A stretch of 64,000 nucleotides of DNA from an uncultured Bacteroidota bacterium (GCA_913043145.1 CAJWLP010000005.1:1-64000); one strand, 5' to 3'; shown: positions 9,051 to 19,139, counted from the first letter of the stretch. Notes: generated by a model from the letters alone, not told the origin. Program-made: numbers and translations.

Positions 9051-10439
9051 CTAATCCAATGCCTTCAATTCATTGACTAATTCAGTGAGTACTTTCTTAG
9101 CATCCCCAAAAAGCATGCTTGTCTTATCTCTGAAGAATAACTCATTTTGTATGCCTGCATAACCAGCATTCATACTTCGCTTGTTTACCACAACATGTTT
9201 GGCATTTTCAACTTCAAGAATTGGCATTCCAAAAATAGGACTTGTTGGATCCGTCTTTGCTGCTGGATTAACCACGTCATTGGCACCAACTACGAGTACT
9301 AAATCTGTTTGAGAAAACTCAGGATTTACATCCTCCATCTCCTTGAGTTTGTCATAATCAACATTACTCTCAGCAAGCAATACATTCATATGTCCTGGCA
9401 TTCTTCCTGCCACAGGGTGAATTGCATAAGCTACCTCAACACCTCGATCTTCAAGCAACTGCTCCAATTCTTTGATAACATGTTGTGCTTGAGCAACAGC
9501 CAATCCATATCCTGGAACAATCAATATTTTATTGCTGTAGTTCATTTGAACTGCAAGATCACTAGGACCAACTTCTTTAATTGTACCTTGAGAACCGTTA
9601 CCGGATGATTGCTGAGTTTCACCCTCACCAAAAGCACCGAATATTACATTGAATAATGGTCTGTTCATAGCCTCACACATAACAAGCGTGAGCAATGTTC
9701 CTGCACTGCCCACAAGAATACCACCCGTAAGCATTACTTGATTTCCATATAGGAATCCACCAAATGCGGCTGCCAAACCAGTAAATGAATTTAATAACGA
9801 AATAACAACTGGCATATCCGCTCCACCAATCGGAATAACAAAAAGAATCCCGTAAAGTATTGCAGCGGTAAAAAGCCCGTACAAGTGAGCCTCATTATGA
9901 GTACCAGACCAAACAATAAATGCTGAATAAGCAAATAAACCTATTAAGATAAGTGTGTTAAGGATATTGTATTTTGGTAATCGAATTGCATTTTTCAGAC
10001 TTCCATTCAATTTAGCCCAAGCGATTATACTTCCACTAAAAGAAACTGACCCAATAACCATACCCGCTAGAATAATAGCAATATTGGTTGGATTATCTAG
10101 ATTATGGTGAAATTCTACTAGTCCAATAAGTGCAGCACAAGCACCTCCCATACCATTGAATAATGATACCAGTTCGGGCATTTTGGTCATTTGAACTCGC
10201 TTGGCTGTTAACCAGCCTACCAAGGTACCTAATCCAATTGCTCCAAAAATTAAACCGTAAATTAATGAATTGACTTCGCCCTCATGAAGAAATATTGTGC
10301 CTAGTATGGCAACAATCATTCCCGCAGCAGCTAAAATATTGCCATTCCTCGCAGTTTTGGGATTACTCAACATCTTTAATCCCAAAATGAAGGTGACTGA
10401 TGCAAACAAATAGATGATATGTATAATGTCTAAATTCAT
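9051..10439 (-). CDS. pntB: NAD(P) transhydrogenase subunit beta
   Basis: PntB carries the NADP(H)-binding domain III and most of the proton channel of the membrane transhydrogenase, which uses the proton gradient to drive NADPH formation. The protein (462 residues) has about nine membrane segments in its first 270 residues. A Rossmann-like domain follows, with KILIVPGYGLAVAQAQH near residue 305, the AIHPVAGRMPGHMNVLLAE block and NKRSMNAGYAGIQN near the end, all characteristic. Its ATG overlaps the pntAb stop at position 10439, consistent with translational coupling in a three-gene operon. Confidence 0.96.
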   Translation of the reverse strand: MNLDIIHIIYLFASVTFILGLKMLSNPKTARNGNILAAAGMIVAILGTIFLHEGEVNSLIYGLIFGAIGLGTLVGWLTAKRVQMTKMPELVSLFNGMGGACAALIGLVEFHHNLDNPTNIAIILAGMVIGSVSFSGSIIAWAKLNGSLKNAIRLPKYNILNTLILIGLFAYSAFIVWSGTHNEAHLYGLFTAAILYGILFVIPIGGADMPVVISLLNSFTGLAAAFGGFLYGNQVMLTGGILVGSAGTLLTLVMCEAMNRPLFNVIFGAFGEGETQQSSGNGSQGTIKEVGPSDLAVQMNYSNKILIVPGYGLAVAQAQHVIKELEQLLEDRGVEVAYAIHPVAGRMPGHMNVLLAESNVDYDKLKEMEDVNPEFSQTDLVLVVGANDVVNPAAKTDPTSPIFGMPILEVENAKHVVVNKRSMNAGYAGIQNELFFRDKTSMLFGDAKKVLTELVNELKALD

Positions 10440-10747
10440 TATTTCTTCTTTTTAAACATTTCTAACATTCTATCCGTCACAACAAATCCTCCAACGACAT
10501 TCAATGTCCCCAGGAAAACGGCAATAAAACCGAGTCCCATCGCCAGATAATTTGTTGGTTCTGAATTGAGCATAACGATAATTGCTCCAACTACCACGAC
10601 TCCGTGAATTGCATTCGCACCCGACATGAGTGGTGTGTGTAAAACTGCGGGCACTTTTCCGATAACCTCTACACCCACAAAAACCATTAAGACCACAATA
10701 AAAATCATGTCTTTATTTTGGGTGAAAAACTCTATTATTTCATTCAT
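10439..10747 (-). CDS. pntAb: NAD(P) transhydrogenase subunit alpha, part 2 (membrane part)
   Basis: A 102-residue protein with three to four transmembrane segments, including the IVVLMVFVGVEVIGKVP and HTPLMSGANAIHGVVVVGAI blocks that are conserved at the C-terminus of full-length PntA. In this genome the alpha subunit is split, as in many Bacteroidota and alphaproteobacteria. The soluble NAD-binding part is encoded just upstream (18 bp gap) and PntB directly downstream. Confidence 0.94.
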   Translation of the reverse strand: MNEIIEFFTQNKDMIFIVVLMVFVGVEVIGKVPAVLHTPLMSGANAIHGVVVVGAIIVMLNSEPTNYLAMGLGFIAVFLGTLNVVGGFVVTDRMLEMFKKKK

Positions 10748-10765
10748 TATATAAGTTTTTTTTAA

Positions 10766-11854
10766 TTAAATATTGTTCACTACAAGTGTTTCTTGGGTGA
10801 TCTCATCCTCCATATCCCACTTAAATTTACCCTCTTCGACTAGATGAGCTAGGAATGTATCAATATTCCTACTAAATAGTTCACTTGCATTGGTGGGTAA
10901 TTGGGCAGGGAAATTACTCACACCTACAATTTTTACGCCTTGGTGATAAACAGTTTCGTCTGGCTTGCTTAGTGCGGTATTTCCTCCTTTAGCTACTGCC
11001 ATATCAACTATAACAGAGCCATTTTTCATCATTTCAATTTGTTCCTTACTAATTAAAATTGGAGCTTTTGCTCCTTGTACAAGAGCAGTCGTAATAACAA
11101 TATCTGCTTGCGATAATGATTTATTCACAACTTCTTTTTGCTTGGCTAGATATTCCTCTGACACTTCTTGAGCATAGCCTCCTTCTACTTTTACTCCATC
11201 ATCCTCTACCGTCAAAAATTTCGCTCCTAGAGATTCTGTTTGTTCTTTACATTCTAATCTCACATCAGTTGCTTCTACAATTGCTCCAAGCCTTTTAGCT
11301 GTAGCTATTGCCTGGAGTCCAGCCACTCCCACTCCAAAAATCAATACTTTACTTGGAGTGATCGTACCTGCTGCTGTCATGAGCATCGGAAATATTTTAC
11401 CTGCATTATCTGCACCACAGATTACTGCTTTGTATCCTGATAAGTTGCTTTGAGAACTCAATACATCCATGCTTTGTGCACGACTTATTCGAGGCATAGC
11501 ATCCAAACTAAGAGCAGATACACCTTTTTCTTTAAGTTCGGCTATCATATCTTCATTCAATCGATGAAATAACTGTGACAACCATATTTGTCCCTTTTTT
11601 AAATGTTTTAAATCATCCTTCGATGGTGGATTAATTTTCACAATAACATCAGAGTTCACAATCGCATCCTTCGATGTTTTAGCAATTGTAGCTCCAAACT
11701 TTTTGTACTCTTCGTCCTTGAAGGCAGAAGATTCTCCAGCATTAGTTTCAACGCTTACTTCAAAGCCTAATTTCATCAATTTCTGGACAGACTTTGGCAC
11801 TACTGCCACGCGAGTCTCTCCTTCATCTGTCTCTTTTAATATGGATAGTTTCAA
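10766..11854 (-). CDS. pntAa: NAD(P) transhydrogenase subunit alpha, part 1 (NAD-binding)
   Basis: This 362-residue soluble subunit binds NAD(H) and hands hydride to the PntB NADP site. It belongs to the alanine dehydrogenase/PntA family: ILKETDEGETRVAVVPKSV at residues 4-22, FGVGVAGLQAIATAKRLGA around 172-190 (GxGxxG dinucleotide site), and the RLECKEQTESLGAKF and GGNTALSKPDETV segments. It is first in the pntAa-pntAb-pntB-rsmE-DUF4159 minus-strand run and separated from dnaK by a terminator. Confidence 0.95.
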   Translation of the reverse strand: MKLSILKETDEGETRVAVVPKSVQKLMKLGFEVSVETNAGESSAFKDEEYKKFGATIAKTSKDAIVNSDVIVKINPPSKDDLKHLKKGQIWLSQLFHRLNEDMIAELKEKGVSALSLDAMPRISRAQSMDVLSSQSNLSGYKAVICGADNAGKIFPMLMTAAGTITPSKVLIFGVGVAGLQAIATAKRLGAIVEATDVRLECKEQTESLGAKFLTVEDDGVKVEGGYAQEVSEEYLAKQKEVVNKSLSQADIVITTALVQGAKAPILISKEQIEMMKNGSVIVDMAVAKGGNTALSKPDETVYHQGVKIVGVSNFPAQLPTNASELFSRNIDTFLAHLVEEGKFKWDMEDEITQETLVVNNI

Positions 11855-11990
11855 AAGAATAATTATTTAGGGTGTAAAAATAGGATAAGTCCTCTTCATG
11901 GGAAAATTTATCACACAAAATTAATAATTATGAATCGAGATAACTTATCAACTTAAGATATACTAAAATCAATATCTCTTATGAATAAAA

Positions 11991-12020
11991 AAAGAGTCGT
12001 TCAAAATTGAACGACTCTTT
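11991..12020 (-). terminator. Rho-independent terminator after dnaK
   Basis: A 14-bp stem, AAAGAGTCGTTCAA paired with its complement across a short AA-centred loop, is followed on the minus strand by a run of T. It is 30 bp past the dnaK stop and separates dnaK from the transhydrogenase operon. Confidence 0.88.
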
Positions 12021-12050
12021 AGTTGAAAGTATGTTATTCTTCTACAAGGT

Positions 12051-13976
12051 TTATTTAACCTCTTCAAAATCAACATCTTCTACATCTTTAGCGTCTTCTC
12101 CAGCCGAAGATGAATCCGCTGCAGAATCTGCACTTGAAGTATCAGTTCCTCCATCAGCTGCAGCTTCTTGTTGGGCTGCATAGATATCTTGGGATGCTGC
12201 TTCCCATGCCTTGTTTAAGGTTTCCATATGGGCATCAATTGCTTCTAAATCTCCTGCAGTATGAGCTTTTTTAAGTTCATCCTTAGCTGATTCAATCGCA
12301 GATTTTTTATCCTCTGGAATCTTGTCTCCGTACTCTGACAACTGCTTTTCTGTGGAGAAAACTAAGTTATCCGCTGAATTTAATTTATCTATTTTTTCTT
12401 TTTCAACTTTATCCGCATCGGCATTTGCCTCTGCTTCTTTTCTCATCTTTTCGATTTCCTCTTCACTTAATCCTGAACTCGCCTCTATTCTAATATTTTG
12501 CTCTTTACCTGTTCCTTTGTCTTTTGCACTTACACTCAAAATACCATTAGCATCAATATCGAAAGTCACTTCAATTTGAGGTACTCCTCTTGGTGCAGGT
12601 GGCATTCCATCTAGATGGAATTTTCCAATCGTGCGATTGTCTTTAGCCATACTTCTCTCACCCTGAAGAACGTGAATTTCAACACTTGGCTGATTGTCTG
12701 CAGCAGTCGAGAAAACTTGTGACTTTTTAGATGGAATCGTTGTATTGGACTCTATTAGTGTGGTGAATACTCCTCCCATCGTTTCAATACCCAAAGATAG
12801 TGGGGTTACATCTAAAAGAAGTACGTCTTTCACTTCTCCTGTCAATACTCCTCCTTGAATTGCAGCACCAATGGCAACAACCTCATCAGGGTTCACTCCT
12901 TTTGATGGTGTTTTACCAAAGAACTTTTGAACTTCTTCTTGGATTCTTGGAATACGTGTACTTCCTCCTACTAGAATCACTTCATCGATATCTGATGGAG
13001 AATAGCCTGCATCTTTTAATGCTTGCTTGCAGGGCTCCATACTTCTTCGAATTAGCTCATCTGCAAGTTGCTCAAATTTTGCTCTACTGAATGATCTTAC
13101 TAGGTGTTTTGGACCACTATCTGTAGCAGTAACATAAGGTAAGTTAATCTCTGTTTGCGTAGAGCTAGACAATTCAATCTTAGCTTTTTCAGCAGCTTCT
13201 TTTAATCTTTGAAGAGCCATTGGATCTTTTCTAAGGTCCATATTCTCATCGGCCATAAATTCTTCTGCTAACCAATCGATAATTACTCGGTCAAAATCAT
13301 CTCCACCCAAATGGGTATCCCCATTGGTTGATTTTACTTCAAATACTCCATCACCTAATTCAAGGATAGAAATATCAAAAGTTCCACCTCCTAAGTCATA
13401 AACCGCAATTTTTTGGTCTACATCTTTTTTATCTAAGCCATAAGCTAGTGCAGCAGCAGTTGGTTCATTTACAACACGTTCCACTTTCAAGCCAGCGATT
13501 TCTCCAGCTTCTTTAGTAGCTTGTCTTTGGCTATCGTTAAAATAAGCAGGAACTGTAATCACTGCTCTATCAACTGATGTACCTAAATAATCTTCAGCTG
13601 TTTTCTTCATTTTCTGAAGAATAATCGCAGAAATTTCTTGTGGTGTATATTTACGATCACCGATAACCACACGAGGAGTGTTGTTGTCTCCTTTGACAAC
13701 CTTGTATGCCATTTGACCAGCTTCTTTCTCTACTTCAGTAAAGGTGGATCCCATAAATCGTTTTATTGAACTGATGGTGTTCTGCGGGTTGGTAATCGCC
13801 TGCCTTTTTGCCGGATCACCTACTTTACGCTCACCATTACCATTGTCCATAAATGCAACAATAGATGGAGTTGTTCTTCTTCCTTCACTATTTGGGATAA
13901 CTACTGGCTCATTACCCTCCATTACAGATACGCATGAATTTGTAGTTCCTAAATCAATACCAATTACTTTGCTCAT
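12051..13976 (-). CDS. dnaK: Chaperone DnaK (Hsp70)
   Basis: This is a full-length Hsp70 of 641 residues. The ATPase domain opens [18 protein letters not shown] (residues 4-21) and carries the [15 protein letters not shown] (about 192-206) and [12 protein letters not shown] (about 335-346) signatures. The substrate-binding domain follows, with [18 protein letters not shown] near 384-401. The C-terminus is a helical lid and a disordered tail rich in A, S, D and G, ending in the acidic EDVDFEEVK that binds co-chaperones. No dnaJ or grpE lies beside it; it is a single gene with its own terminator. Confidence 0.98.
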   Translation of the reverse strand: MSKVIGIDLGTTNSCVSVMEGNEPVVIPNSEGRRTTPSIVAFMDNGNGERKVGDPAKRQAITNPQNTISSIKRFMGSTFTEVEKEAGQMAYKVVKGDNNTPRVVIGDRKYTPQEISAIILQKMKKTAEDYLGTSVDRAVITVPAYFNDSQRQATKEAGEIAGLKVERVVNEPTAAALAYGLDKKDVDQKIAVYDLGGGTFDISILELGDGVFEVKSTNGDTHLGGDDFDRVIIDWLAEEFMADENMDLRKDPMALQRLKEAAEKAKIELSSSTQTEINLPYVTATDSGPKHLVRSFSRAKFEQLADELIRRSMEPCKQALKDAGYSPSDIDEVILVGGSTRIPRIQEEVQKFFGKTPSKGVNPDEVVAIGAAIQGGVLTGEVKDVLLLDVTPLSLGIETMGGVFTTLIESNTTIPSKKSQVFSTAADNQPSVEIHVLQGERSMAKDNRTIGKFHLDGMPPAPRGVPQIEVTFDIDANGILSVSAKDKGTGKEQNIRIEASSGLSEEEIEKMRKEAEANADADKVEKEKIDKLNSADNLVFSTEKQLSEYGDKIPEDKKSAIESAKDELKKAHTAGDLEAIDAHMETLNKAWEAASQDIYAAQQEAAADGGTDTSSADSAADSSSAGEDAKDVEDVDFEEVK

Positions 13977-14019
13977 TTTAATTTGATTTGTTTAATTTAT
14001 ATCATCTTAACAACTACAA

Positions 14020-14048
14020 TGCCATGTCAAAAAAAGATAATTATGGCA
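14020..14048. promoter_or_regulatory. Inverted repeat upstream of dnaK
   Basis: TGCCAT at 14020-14025 and ATGGCA at 14043-14048 form a 6-bp inverted repeat with a 17-bp spacer, 44-72 bp upstream of the dnaK start, in a gap of only 108 bp between dnaK and the next gene. The arrangement is like a two-turn operator, but it does not match the CIRCE element and only six bases pair in each arm. Confidence 0.25.
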
Positions 14049-14084
14049 GTTTTTAATTCAATAACTTATGACAAAAAGACACTT

Positions 14085-15113
14085 CTATTGTACAAAACCT
14101 AGGTCTTTAGTTTTTTCATTAGTTTGGATTAAACCTAATGTAGATGGGTGGAAGCTAAGGTTTTTAAAAGATGCGATATTTCTTGAAGCAAAAAGGCCAA
14201 TACCATTTACTATATTAGTATACTCTGGTTTTTTCTGAACGATACCAATAGAAGGTTTATTTACACTCAAATATGTATTAAAATCATCCGAAATTCCATA
14301 AAATGTAAGGTCAAAATCAACCAATTTTCTCTCAATATTTGTATTCTGGGGCATGAGTGATGCTAAATTGGTAAAAAAACCAGATGATGCAACTAAATAT
14401 CTCCCTAGTTCAAAGCCCCTAAGGGTTTGCGTCTTTCCTAAATTGACCAACACCCACTTGTAATTAACAATTTGCTCTTGGGATGGGTCATCTTTTTGAT
14501 ATTCCGTCACCCTAAAATCCATTTCTACTTTGTATGCTCTTGCGTGCTTGCCTTCTTGAAATGTTACTGGAATTGATTCATTTGAGAAATAAATTGTACC
14601 TCCACTGTTACTAACCGGACCCTTAATTTCAGCTTGACCTACACTTGATATCATTGCTCTGCACTCATAACCTGTTTTTGGGTTGCGGACCACTAATCTA
14701 TACTGATAGTCAGTAGCAAACATAGAGGGTTTTACGGGATCAGATAGCTCATAGAGAAAATTATCCTCACTGTAAAAAAGTCCTGAATCCTTTTCCATTC
14801 CCATGTCGTTGCCATTTATCTTTTTTAAGAAAAAAGTTTGACTGTAGGAACCATTGACAAGCTCTTCTAATGAAACATCCAAAGAATCAAAATAAACAGA
14901 ATCTAAACTATTAGAAAAAGCCACTGCAGCTTGGTCCTCATCAAGATAAGCACGTTGAATTCGTATATAATTTTTGGCTTGATTTGGATTAATTGCACCA
15001 TATATCACGGCTATCTCTTTCCAATCTGCCGCAATATCTACTTCATTATCACACCCCCAAAAAAAAGTGGTTATAACAAAGATTAATACAATATTCCTAA
15101 TCGTTTTTTGCAT
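14085..15113 (-). CDS. Lipoprotein of unknown function (possibly DUF4249-like)
   Basis: The 342-residue protein has a lipoprotein signal peptide, with the lipobox cysteine at residue 21 (FFWGCDNE). Beyond that there is no catalytic motif I recognise. The segment IAVIYGAINPNQAKNYIRIQ followed by beta-rich sequence resembles Bacteroidota DUF4249-type lipoproteins, but the match is by general pattern only. It is divergently transcribed from the secreted coiled-coil protein at 15151; the 37-bp gap holds a palindrome. It may be membrane-anchored in the periplasm or at the cell surface. Confidence 0.7.
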   Translation of the reverse strand: MQKTIRNIVLIFVITTFFWGCDNEVDIAADWKEIAVIYGAINPNQAKNYIRIQRAYLDEDQAAVAFSNSLDSVYFDSLDVSLEELVNGSYSQTFFLKKINGNDMGMEKDSGLFYSEDNFLYELSDPVKPSMFATDYQYRLVVRNPKTGYECRAMISSVGQAEIKGPVSNSGGTIYFSNESIPVTFQEGKHARAYKVEMDFRVTEYQKDDPSQEQIVNYKWVLVNLGKTQTLRGFELGRYLVASSGFFTNLASLMPQNTNIERKLVDFDLTFYGISDDFNTYLSVNKPSIGIVQKKPEYTNIVNGIGLFASRNIASFKNLSFHPSTLGLIQTNEKTKDLGFVQ

Positions 15114-15138
15114 AATTTTAGTTTAGCTTTGCAAAGCT
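15107..15138 (+). promoter_or_regulatory. Candidate promoter with palindrome in a divergent gap
   Basis: TAGCTTTG at 15124-15131 is a perfect match to the Bacteroidota -7 box TAnnTTTG, 20 bp ahead of the start at 15151. It is embedded in the 14-bp perfect palindrome AGCTTTGCAAAGCT (15125-15138). A TTTG lies at 15107-15110, too close (13 bp) for an ideal -33 element. Confidence 0.4.
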
Positions 15139-15150
15139 TCCACAAATAAA

Positions 15151-16284
15151 ATGAGATTCCTAATATTTGTTTTTACAATTGGTACATTTATTTTTACAAA
15201 GGGTCAAAATGTATTTACCAGCTTCAAGGATACACTTTGCCTTGAAAACTTCAACGATAATTCCTCCAAAAAGTTTCCTCAAAAATTTAATAGTTTAGAA
15301 TTATCCATCATTGAAAATGGCAACTATCGAATCAACCGTATCGAGACCACCGGACGATCTATTGCATATCTTCAACAAAATAATAACATCAATAGTTTTG
15401 AGCTTAAAACCTCTGTAAAATTCTCAAAAAGTTCTAATCTATCATCTGGTGGTATCATCTTTCACAGTCAGTCTAATCCAAACAGAGCTCTATTTTTTGA
15501 AATAAATAATGAAAGAAAATTCAGAGTTACTAAACTTTTCAATCAACAGTCTAAATTACTTAGTGGCGAACCTAAATCCCTTGGTTGGATAAAAAATACA
15601 TCGATTGAAAAATCAGGCACAAATACGCTCACTATACGAACTAATATGGGTTACAGTGATTTTTTTATCAACGGGAATTACATTCATTCCATTTATGACG
15701 TTCAACTTCAGGAAGGAAGAATTGGTTTATTTGCTGGAGCTGAAAGCGAGATATTAATTAATGATTTTCTTTTAAAATTAAATATTAAAAAAGAAAATGT
15801 TGTTGGGATTTCAACTGACAATCAAGAAAATAAAGACGAACCTAATGTTGAGTTTCAAGAAGTGATTCTAATCTTCAAAGAAAAAATTGATAAGCAACAA
15901 ACCACAATTTTATCGCTTCAAAGGGAAGTAGATAAATATCGAGGCATGCTAAATTATGACACTACACTTGTATCCAGAGCTTCATTTCTAGAATCTGAAA
16001 ATAAAGCATTAACTTTCAAACTTGATTCAACCACTGAGGCACTAAATAAAAATCAAAGTAGACTAGCATATTTAGAGTCTATTAAGGAAGATGTTGAAAA
16101 AGGCTCTAATGGTGATTTAGTGTTAAACCTAACATCTATTCTTGCTGAATTAAAAAAAGAAAATAATTCATTAAAAAGCGATGAAGTTGCCTACAGAAAT
16201 AAAAACACACAACTTAAAGAAGATAATAAGATTCTTCTTCGGGAAATTGATCGATTAAAATCTCTAATTGAACCAAAAAACTAA
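15151..16284 (+). CDS. Secreted protein with LamG/GH16-like jelly-roll and C-terminal coiled coil
   Basis: A signal peptide (MRFLIFVFTIGTFIFTKG) precedes a domain of about 190 residues that resembles the concanavalin-like 3-keto-disaccharide hydrolase/LamG fold: SSGGIIFHSQSNPNRALFFEI, YSDFFINGNYIHSI and GRIGLFAGAESEILINDF. From about residue 235 to the end the sequence is heptad-rich (KIDKQQTTILSLQREVDKYR, AELKKENNSLKSDE), a long coiled coil ending in KSLIEPKN. Function is unknown; it may be a periplasmic or surface scaffold. It sits 6 bp ahead of panB, an unrelated metabolic gene. Confidence 0.75.
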   Translation: MRFLIFVFTIGTFIFTKGQNVFTSFKDTLCLENFNDNSSKKFPQKFNSLELSIIENGNYRINRIETTGRSIAYLQQNNNINSFELKTSVKFSKSSNLSSGGIIFHSQSNPNRALFFEINNERKFRVTKLFNQQSKLLSGEPKSLGWIKNTSIEKSGTNTLTIRTNMGYSDFFINGNYIHSIYDVQLQEGRIGLFAGAESEILINDFLLKLNIKKENVVGISTDNQENKDEPNVEFQEVILIFKEKIDKQQTTILSLQREVDKYRGMLNYDTTLVSRASFLESENKALTFKLDSTTEALNKNQSRLAYLESIKEDVEKGSNGDLVLNLTSILAELKKENNSLKSDEVAYRNKNTQLKEDNKILLREIDRLKSLIEPKN

Positions 16285-16290
16285 ATTACA

Positions 16291-17109
16291 ATGAGTACTG
16301 CAAAAAAAGACATCAAAAAGGTGACCACTCACCAACTTCAAGAGATGAAAACTCGCGGAGAAAAAATATCTATGCTTACTGCATATGACTACTCATTTGC
16401 TAAAATACTTGATGACGCAGGTATTGATGTCATTCTTGTTGGAGATTCTGCAAGTAATGTTATGGCTGGTCATGATAGCACTCTTCCTATCACTTTAGAT
16501 CACATGATTTATCATGCTCAGTCTGTTATTAGAGCTGTTGACCGAGCATTGGTTGTTGTAGACTTACCTTTTGGAAGTTATCAAGGAAATAGCTCTGAGG
16601 CACTCAGAAGCGCTATTCGTATCATGAAAGAAAGTGGTGCACACGCTGTGAAACTTGAAGGTGGTGCAGAAGTTATTGAATCTGCCAAAAGAATATTATC
16701 TGCTGGAATCCCTGTGATGGGCCACCTAGGACTAATTCCTCAAAGTATTTATAAGTTCGGAACATACACCGTTCGAGCGAAACAAAAAGAAGAAGCTGAG
16801 AAACTAATAGCTGATGCAAAGCTATTGGAGGAAGCCGGATGTTTTGCAATTGTTTTAGAAAAAATTCCTGCTAAATTAGCTACACAAGTAGCTAAAAGTA
16901 TTACCATTCCGGTGATTGGTATCGGTGCAGGTAGTGGAGTAGATGGGCAAGTTTTGGTTATTCATGATTTACTTGGGATAACAAAAGAATTTTCTCCTCG
17001 TTTCTTAAGAAGGTATCTTAACCTCTATTCCGAAATGAAGAATGCAGTAAGTCATTACATTAAAGATGTCAAAGTAGTTGATTTTCCTAACGATAAAGAA
17101 CAATATTAA
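16291..17109 (+). CDS. panB: 3-methyl-2-oxobutanoate hydroxymethyltransferase
   Basis: PanB makes ketopantoate from 2-oxoisovalerate and methylene-tetrahydrofolate, the first committed step to pantothenate and CoA. The 272-residue length is typical. Visible family blocks are [20 protein letters not shown] (about 25-44), [20 protein letters not shown] (metal-binding Asp), [20 protein letters not shown] and [10 protein letters not shown] with the catalytic Glu, then [17 protein letters not shown]. It is preceded by a secreted coiled-coil protein gene (6 bp) and its stop overlaps that of the convergent clpS. No panC or panD is adjacent. Confidence 0.96.
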   Translation: MSTAKKDIKKVTTHQLQEMKTRGEKISMLTAYDYSFAKILDDAGIDVILVGDSASNVMAGHDSTLPITLDHMIYHAQSVIRAVDRALVVVDLPFGSYQGNSSEALRSAIRIMKESGAHAVKLEGGAEVIESAKRILSAGIPVMGHLGLIPQSIYKFGTYTVRAKQKEEAEKLIADAKLLEEAGCFAIVLEKIPAKLATQVAKSITIPVIGIGAGSGVDGQVLVIHDLLGITKEFSPRFLRRYLNLYSEMKNAVSHYIKDVKVVDFPNDKEQY

Positions 17110-17393
17110 AGTTCCTCGATTGCTGCACTGAGGCCTTGATTTTGCAAAGCTTTACAGATTGGAGTTAGTTCAATTTCTGTACCATTTTTAACCTGACATT
17201 TCCCCTTATAATGAACAATCATTGCACATTGCTCAGCCTGTTCATCACTGTGTTTGCAATATTTAATTAGACAATGAATAACATGATCAAAGGTATTCAC
17301 GTCATCATTATATAGAATGATGGCAAAGCCTTTATCGACGTCTGTCAACAAAGAAATATCCTCTAACTCTTGGGTGTCAGAATTCCAAATCAT
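17106..17393 (-). CDS. clpS: ATP-dependent Clp protease adaptor ClpS
   Basis: ClpS delivers N-end-rule substrates to ClpAP/ClpCP. The 95-residue protein has the signature [15 protein letters not shown] (residues 29-43), with the NDD-x-N-T-F loop that recognises destabilising N-termini, then [15 protein letters not shown], matching the V-H-x-x-G-x-A region (here K in place of the usual A). It follows plsY with a 4-bp overlap in the run queA-plsY-clpS. Its stop overlaps the panB stop at the TTAA of 17106-17109. Confidence 0.93.
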   Translation of the reverse strand: MIWNSDTQELEDISLLTDVDKGFAIILYNDDVNTFDHVIHCLIKYCKHSDEQAEQCAMIVHYKGKCQVKNGTEIELTPICKALQNQGLSAAIEEL

Positions 17394-18025
17394 GATTTAC
17401 TTCGAAATAATTTTGCTTTACTCTCCTCACCATTCATAAGTCTGATTATATTCTTTTTATGGGTAATTACTACCATTAATGCTGCCGCAACACCAAACGC
17501 AATCAATAAAGGCTCATCTCTGTGAAAAATGTATATAGTAAAGATAGGAAATGATATGGTTGCTAAAATACTACTCAAAGAAACGTACCTTGTTAGTAAC
17601 AGTACAACAATAAATAACGCCACGCAAGCCACCGCAAGTAGGTAATGTATTCCTATTAACATTCCAAATAATGTTGCAATTCCCTTTCCACCATTGAAAT
17701 TCTCAAAAACTGGAAAAATATGCCCAACAACTGCGAGAATACCAAACAACAACTGCAGATTTACATACTGATCCGTTCCGTGAGAGATACTTGGTAAGTA
17801 TAGAATCAAACTTGCTGCAGTTACTCCTTTAAATATATCAAGCAACAATACGACAATACCGGCTTGAGTTCCTAAAACTCTAAATGTGTTTGTAGCACCT
17901 GCATTTCCACTTCCATAATCTCTAACATCTTTACCAAAATACGATTTACCAATCCAGACGCTACTTGGAATACTTCCAATAACATATGCTATGATACCCC
18001 AAAATAATATGGCTAAAAATTGCAT
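17390..18025 (-). CDS. plsY: Acyl-phosphate glycerol-3-phosphate acyltransferase
   Basis: PlsY acylates glycerol-3-phosphate from acyl-phosphate, the first step of phospholipid synthesis, in the inner membrane. This 211-residue protein has about five membrane segments and the three conserved motifs: IGSIPSSVWIGK near residue 16, DYGSGNAGATNTFRVLG near 36-52, and FNGGKGIATLFGML near 109-122. It lies between queA (27 bp upstream) and clpS (4-bp overlap downstream). Confidence 0.95.
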   Translation of the reverse strand: MQFLAILFWGIIAYVIGSIPSSVWIGKSYFGKDVRDYGSGNAGATNTFRVLGTQAGIVVLLLDIFKGVTAASLILYLPSISHGTDQYVNLQLLFGILAVVGHIFPVFENFNGGKGIATLFGMLIGIHYLLAVACVALFIVVLLLTRYVSLSSILATISFPIFTIYIFHRDEPLLIAFGVAAALMVVITHKKNIIRLMNGEESKAKLFRSKS

Positions 18026-18052
18026 CTTAGTATTACAAGATTTATTGTTTTT

Positions 18053-19102
18053 TTATTTGATTAAAAGTGCATCACCATAACAAAGGAAGTTATATCCTTT
18101 TTTGAGGGCAGTTTCATACACTTTCATAGCAAGTTTGTGATCATCTAAATATGCAGAGGTTAGCATCATAAGAGTTGACTGAGGTTGATGAAAATTAGTT
18201 AGATAACAATTCGCAATTCTTGGTTCGTAAGGTGGAAAAATAAATTTATCTGTCCAATTGTCATCTGAGTTCAGCATTCCAAAAGCAGAAACTGAACTTT
18301 CCATGGCTCTCATTACACTTGAGCCTACAGCAAGGACTCTTTTCTTATTAGCTTTTGCGTTATTGACAATATCTGCTGCCTCTTGGTCAATTCTGAAATG
18401 CTCACTGTCCATTTTATGTTTTGTCAGATCCTCCACTTCTACGGGTCTAAATGATCCTAGACCAATATTTAAATTCACTTTAGCAAACTCAACACCCTTG
18501 ATCTCCAATCTCATCATGAGAGCTTTCGTGAAATGAAGCCCGGCAGCAGGTGGAGCAATTGCACCTTCTTCCTCTGCAAAAATAGTTTGATACATCTCCT
18601 CATCTTCTGGTGTAGCATCACGCTCCAAGTATTTTGGGATAGGTGTATGACCTAATTTATCAACTACATTTTTAAATTCTTGATTTGTACCATCAAATAA
18701 AAATCGAATTGTCCTACCTCTAGAAGTGGTGTTATCAATAACTTCAGCAACTAATTCATCTTCTCCGAAAAATAGTTTGTTACCAACTCTTATTTTTCGT
18801 GCCGGATCAACTAATACATCCCATAGTCTAAGGTCTTCATTGAGCTCCCTAAGAAGAAATACCTCAATTTTTGCTCCAGTTTTTTCTTTGTTACCATAAA
18901 GCCTTGCAGGAAAAACTTTTGCATTGTTGAGTACCATTACATCACCCTCATCAAATTCATCCAAAATATCCTTAAACATTTTGTGCTCAATGGTTTTTGT
19001 AGCTTTATCTACAACCATCAACTTACATTCATCTCGATTGTAAGGTGAAGTTGAAGCAATTTTTTTCTGATCTAATTCAAAATGGAATTCTGATAATTTC
19101 AT
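18053..19102 (-). CDS. queA: tRNA preQ1(34) S-adenosylmethionine ribosyltransferase-isomerase
   Basis: QueA transfers and isomerises the ribosyl of S-adenosylmethionine onto preQ1 at tRNA position 34, giving epoxyqueuosine. The protein is 349 residues, the usual length. Recognisable blocks are [17 protein letters not shown] (residues 55-71), [15 protein letters not shown] (about 177-191), [12 protein letters not shown] and the C-terminal [18 protein letters not shown]. With the YhhQ-type precursor transporter elsewhere in the window, it suggests that this organism takes up a queuosine precursor. It is first in the queA-plsY-clpS run. Confidence 0.97.
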   Translation of the reverse strand: MKLSEFHFELDQKKIASTSPYNRDECKLMVVDKATKTIEHKMFKDILDEFDEGDVMVLNNAKVFPARLYGNKEKTGAKIEVFLLRELNEDLRLWDVLVDPARKIRVGNKLFFGEDELVAEVIDNTTSRGRTIRFLFDGTNQEFKNVVDKLGHTPIPKYLERDATPEDEEMYQTIFAEEEGAIAPPAAGLHFTKALMMRLEIKGVEFAKVNLNIGLGSFRPVEVEDLTKHKMDSEHFRIDQEAADIVNNAKANKKRVLAVGSSVMRAMESSVSAFGMLNSDDNWTDKFIFPPYEPRIANCYLTNFHQPQSTLMMLTSAYLDDHKLAMKVYETALKKGYNFLCYGDALLIK

Positions 19103-19139
19103 GTATAGTTATTTGGTATTTTAATGCAAAAATTTGGTG

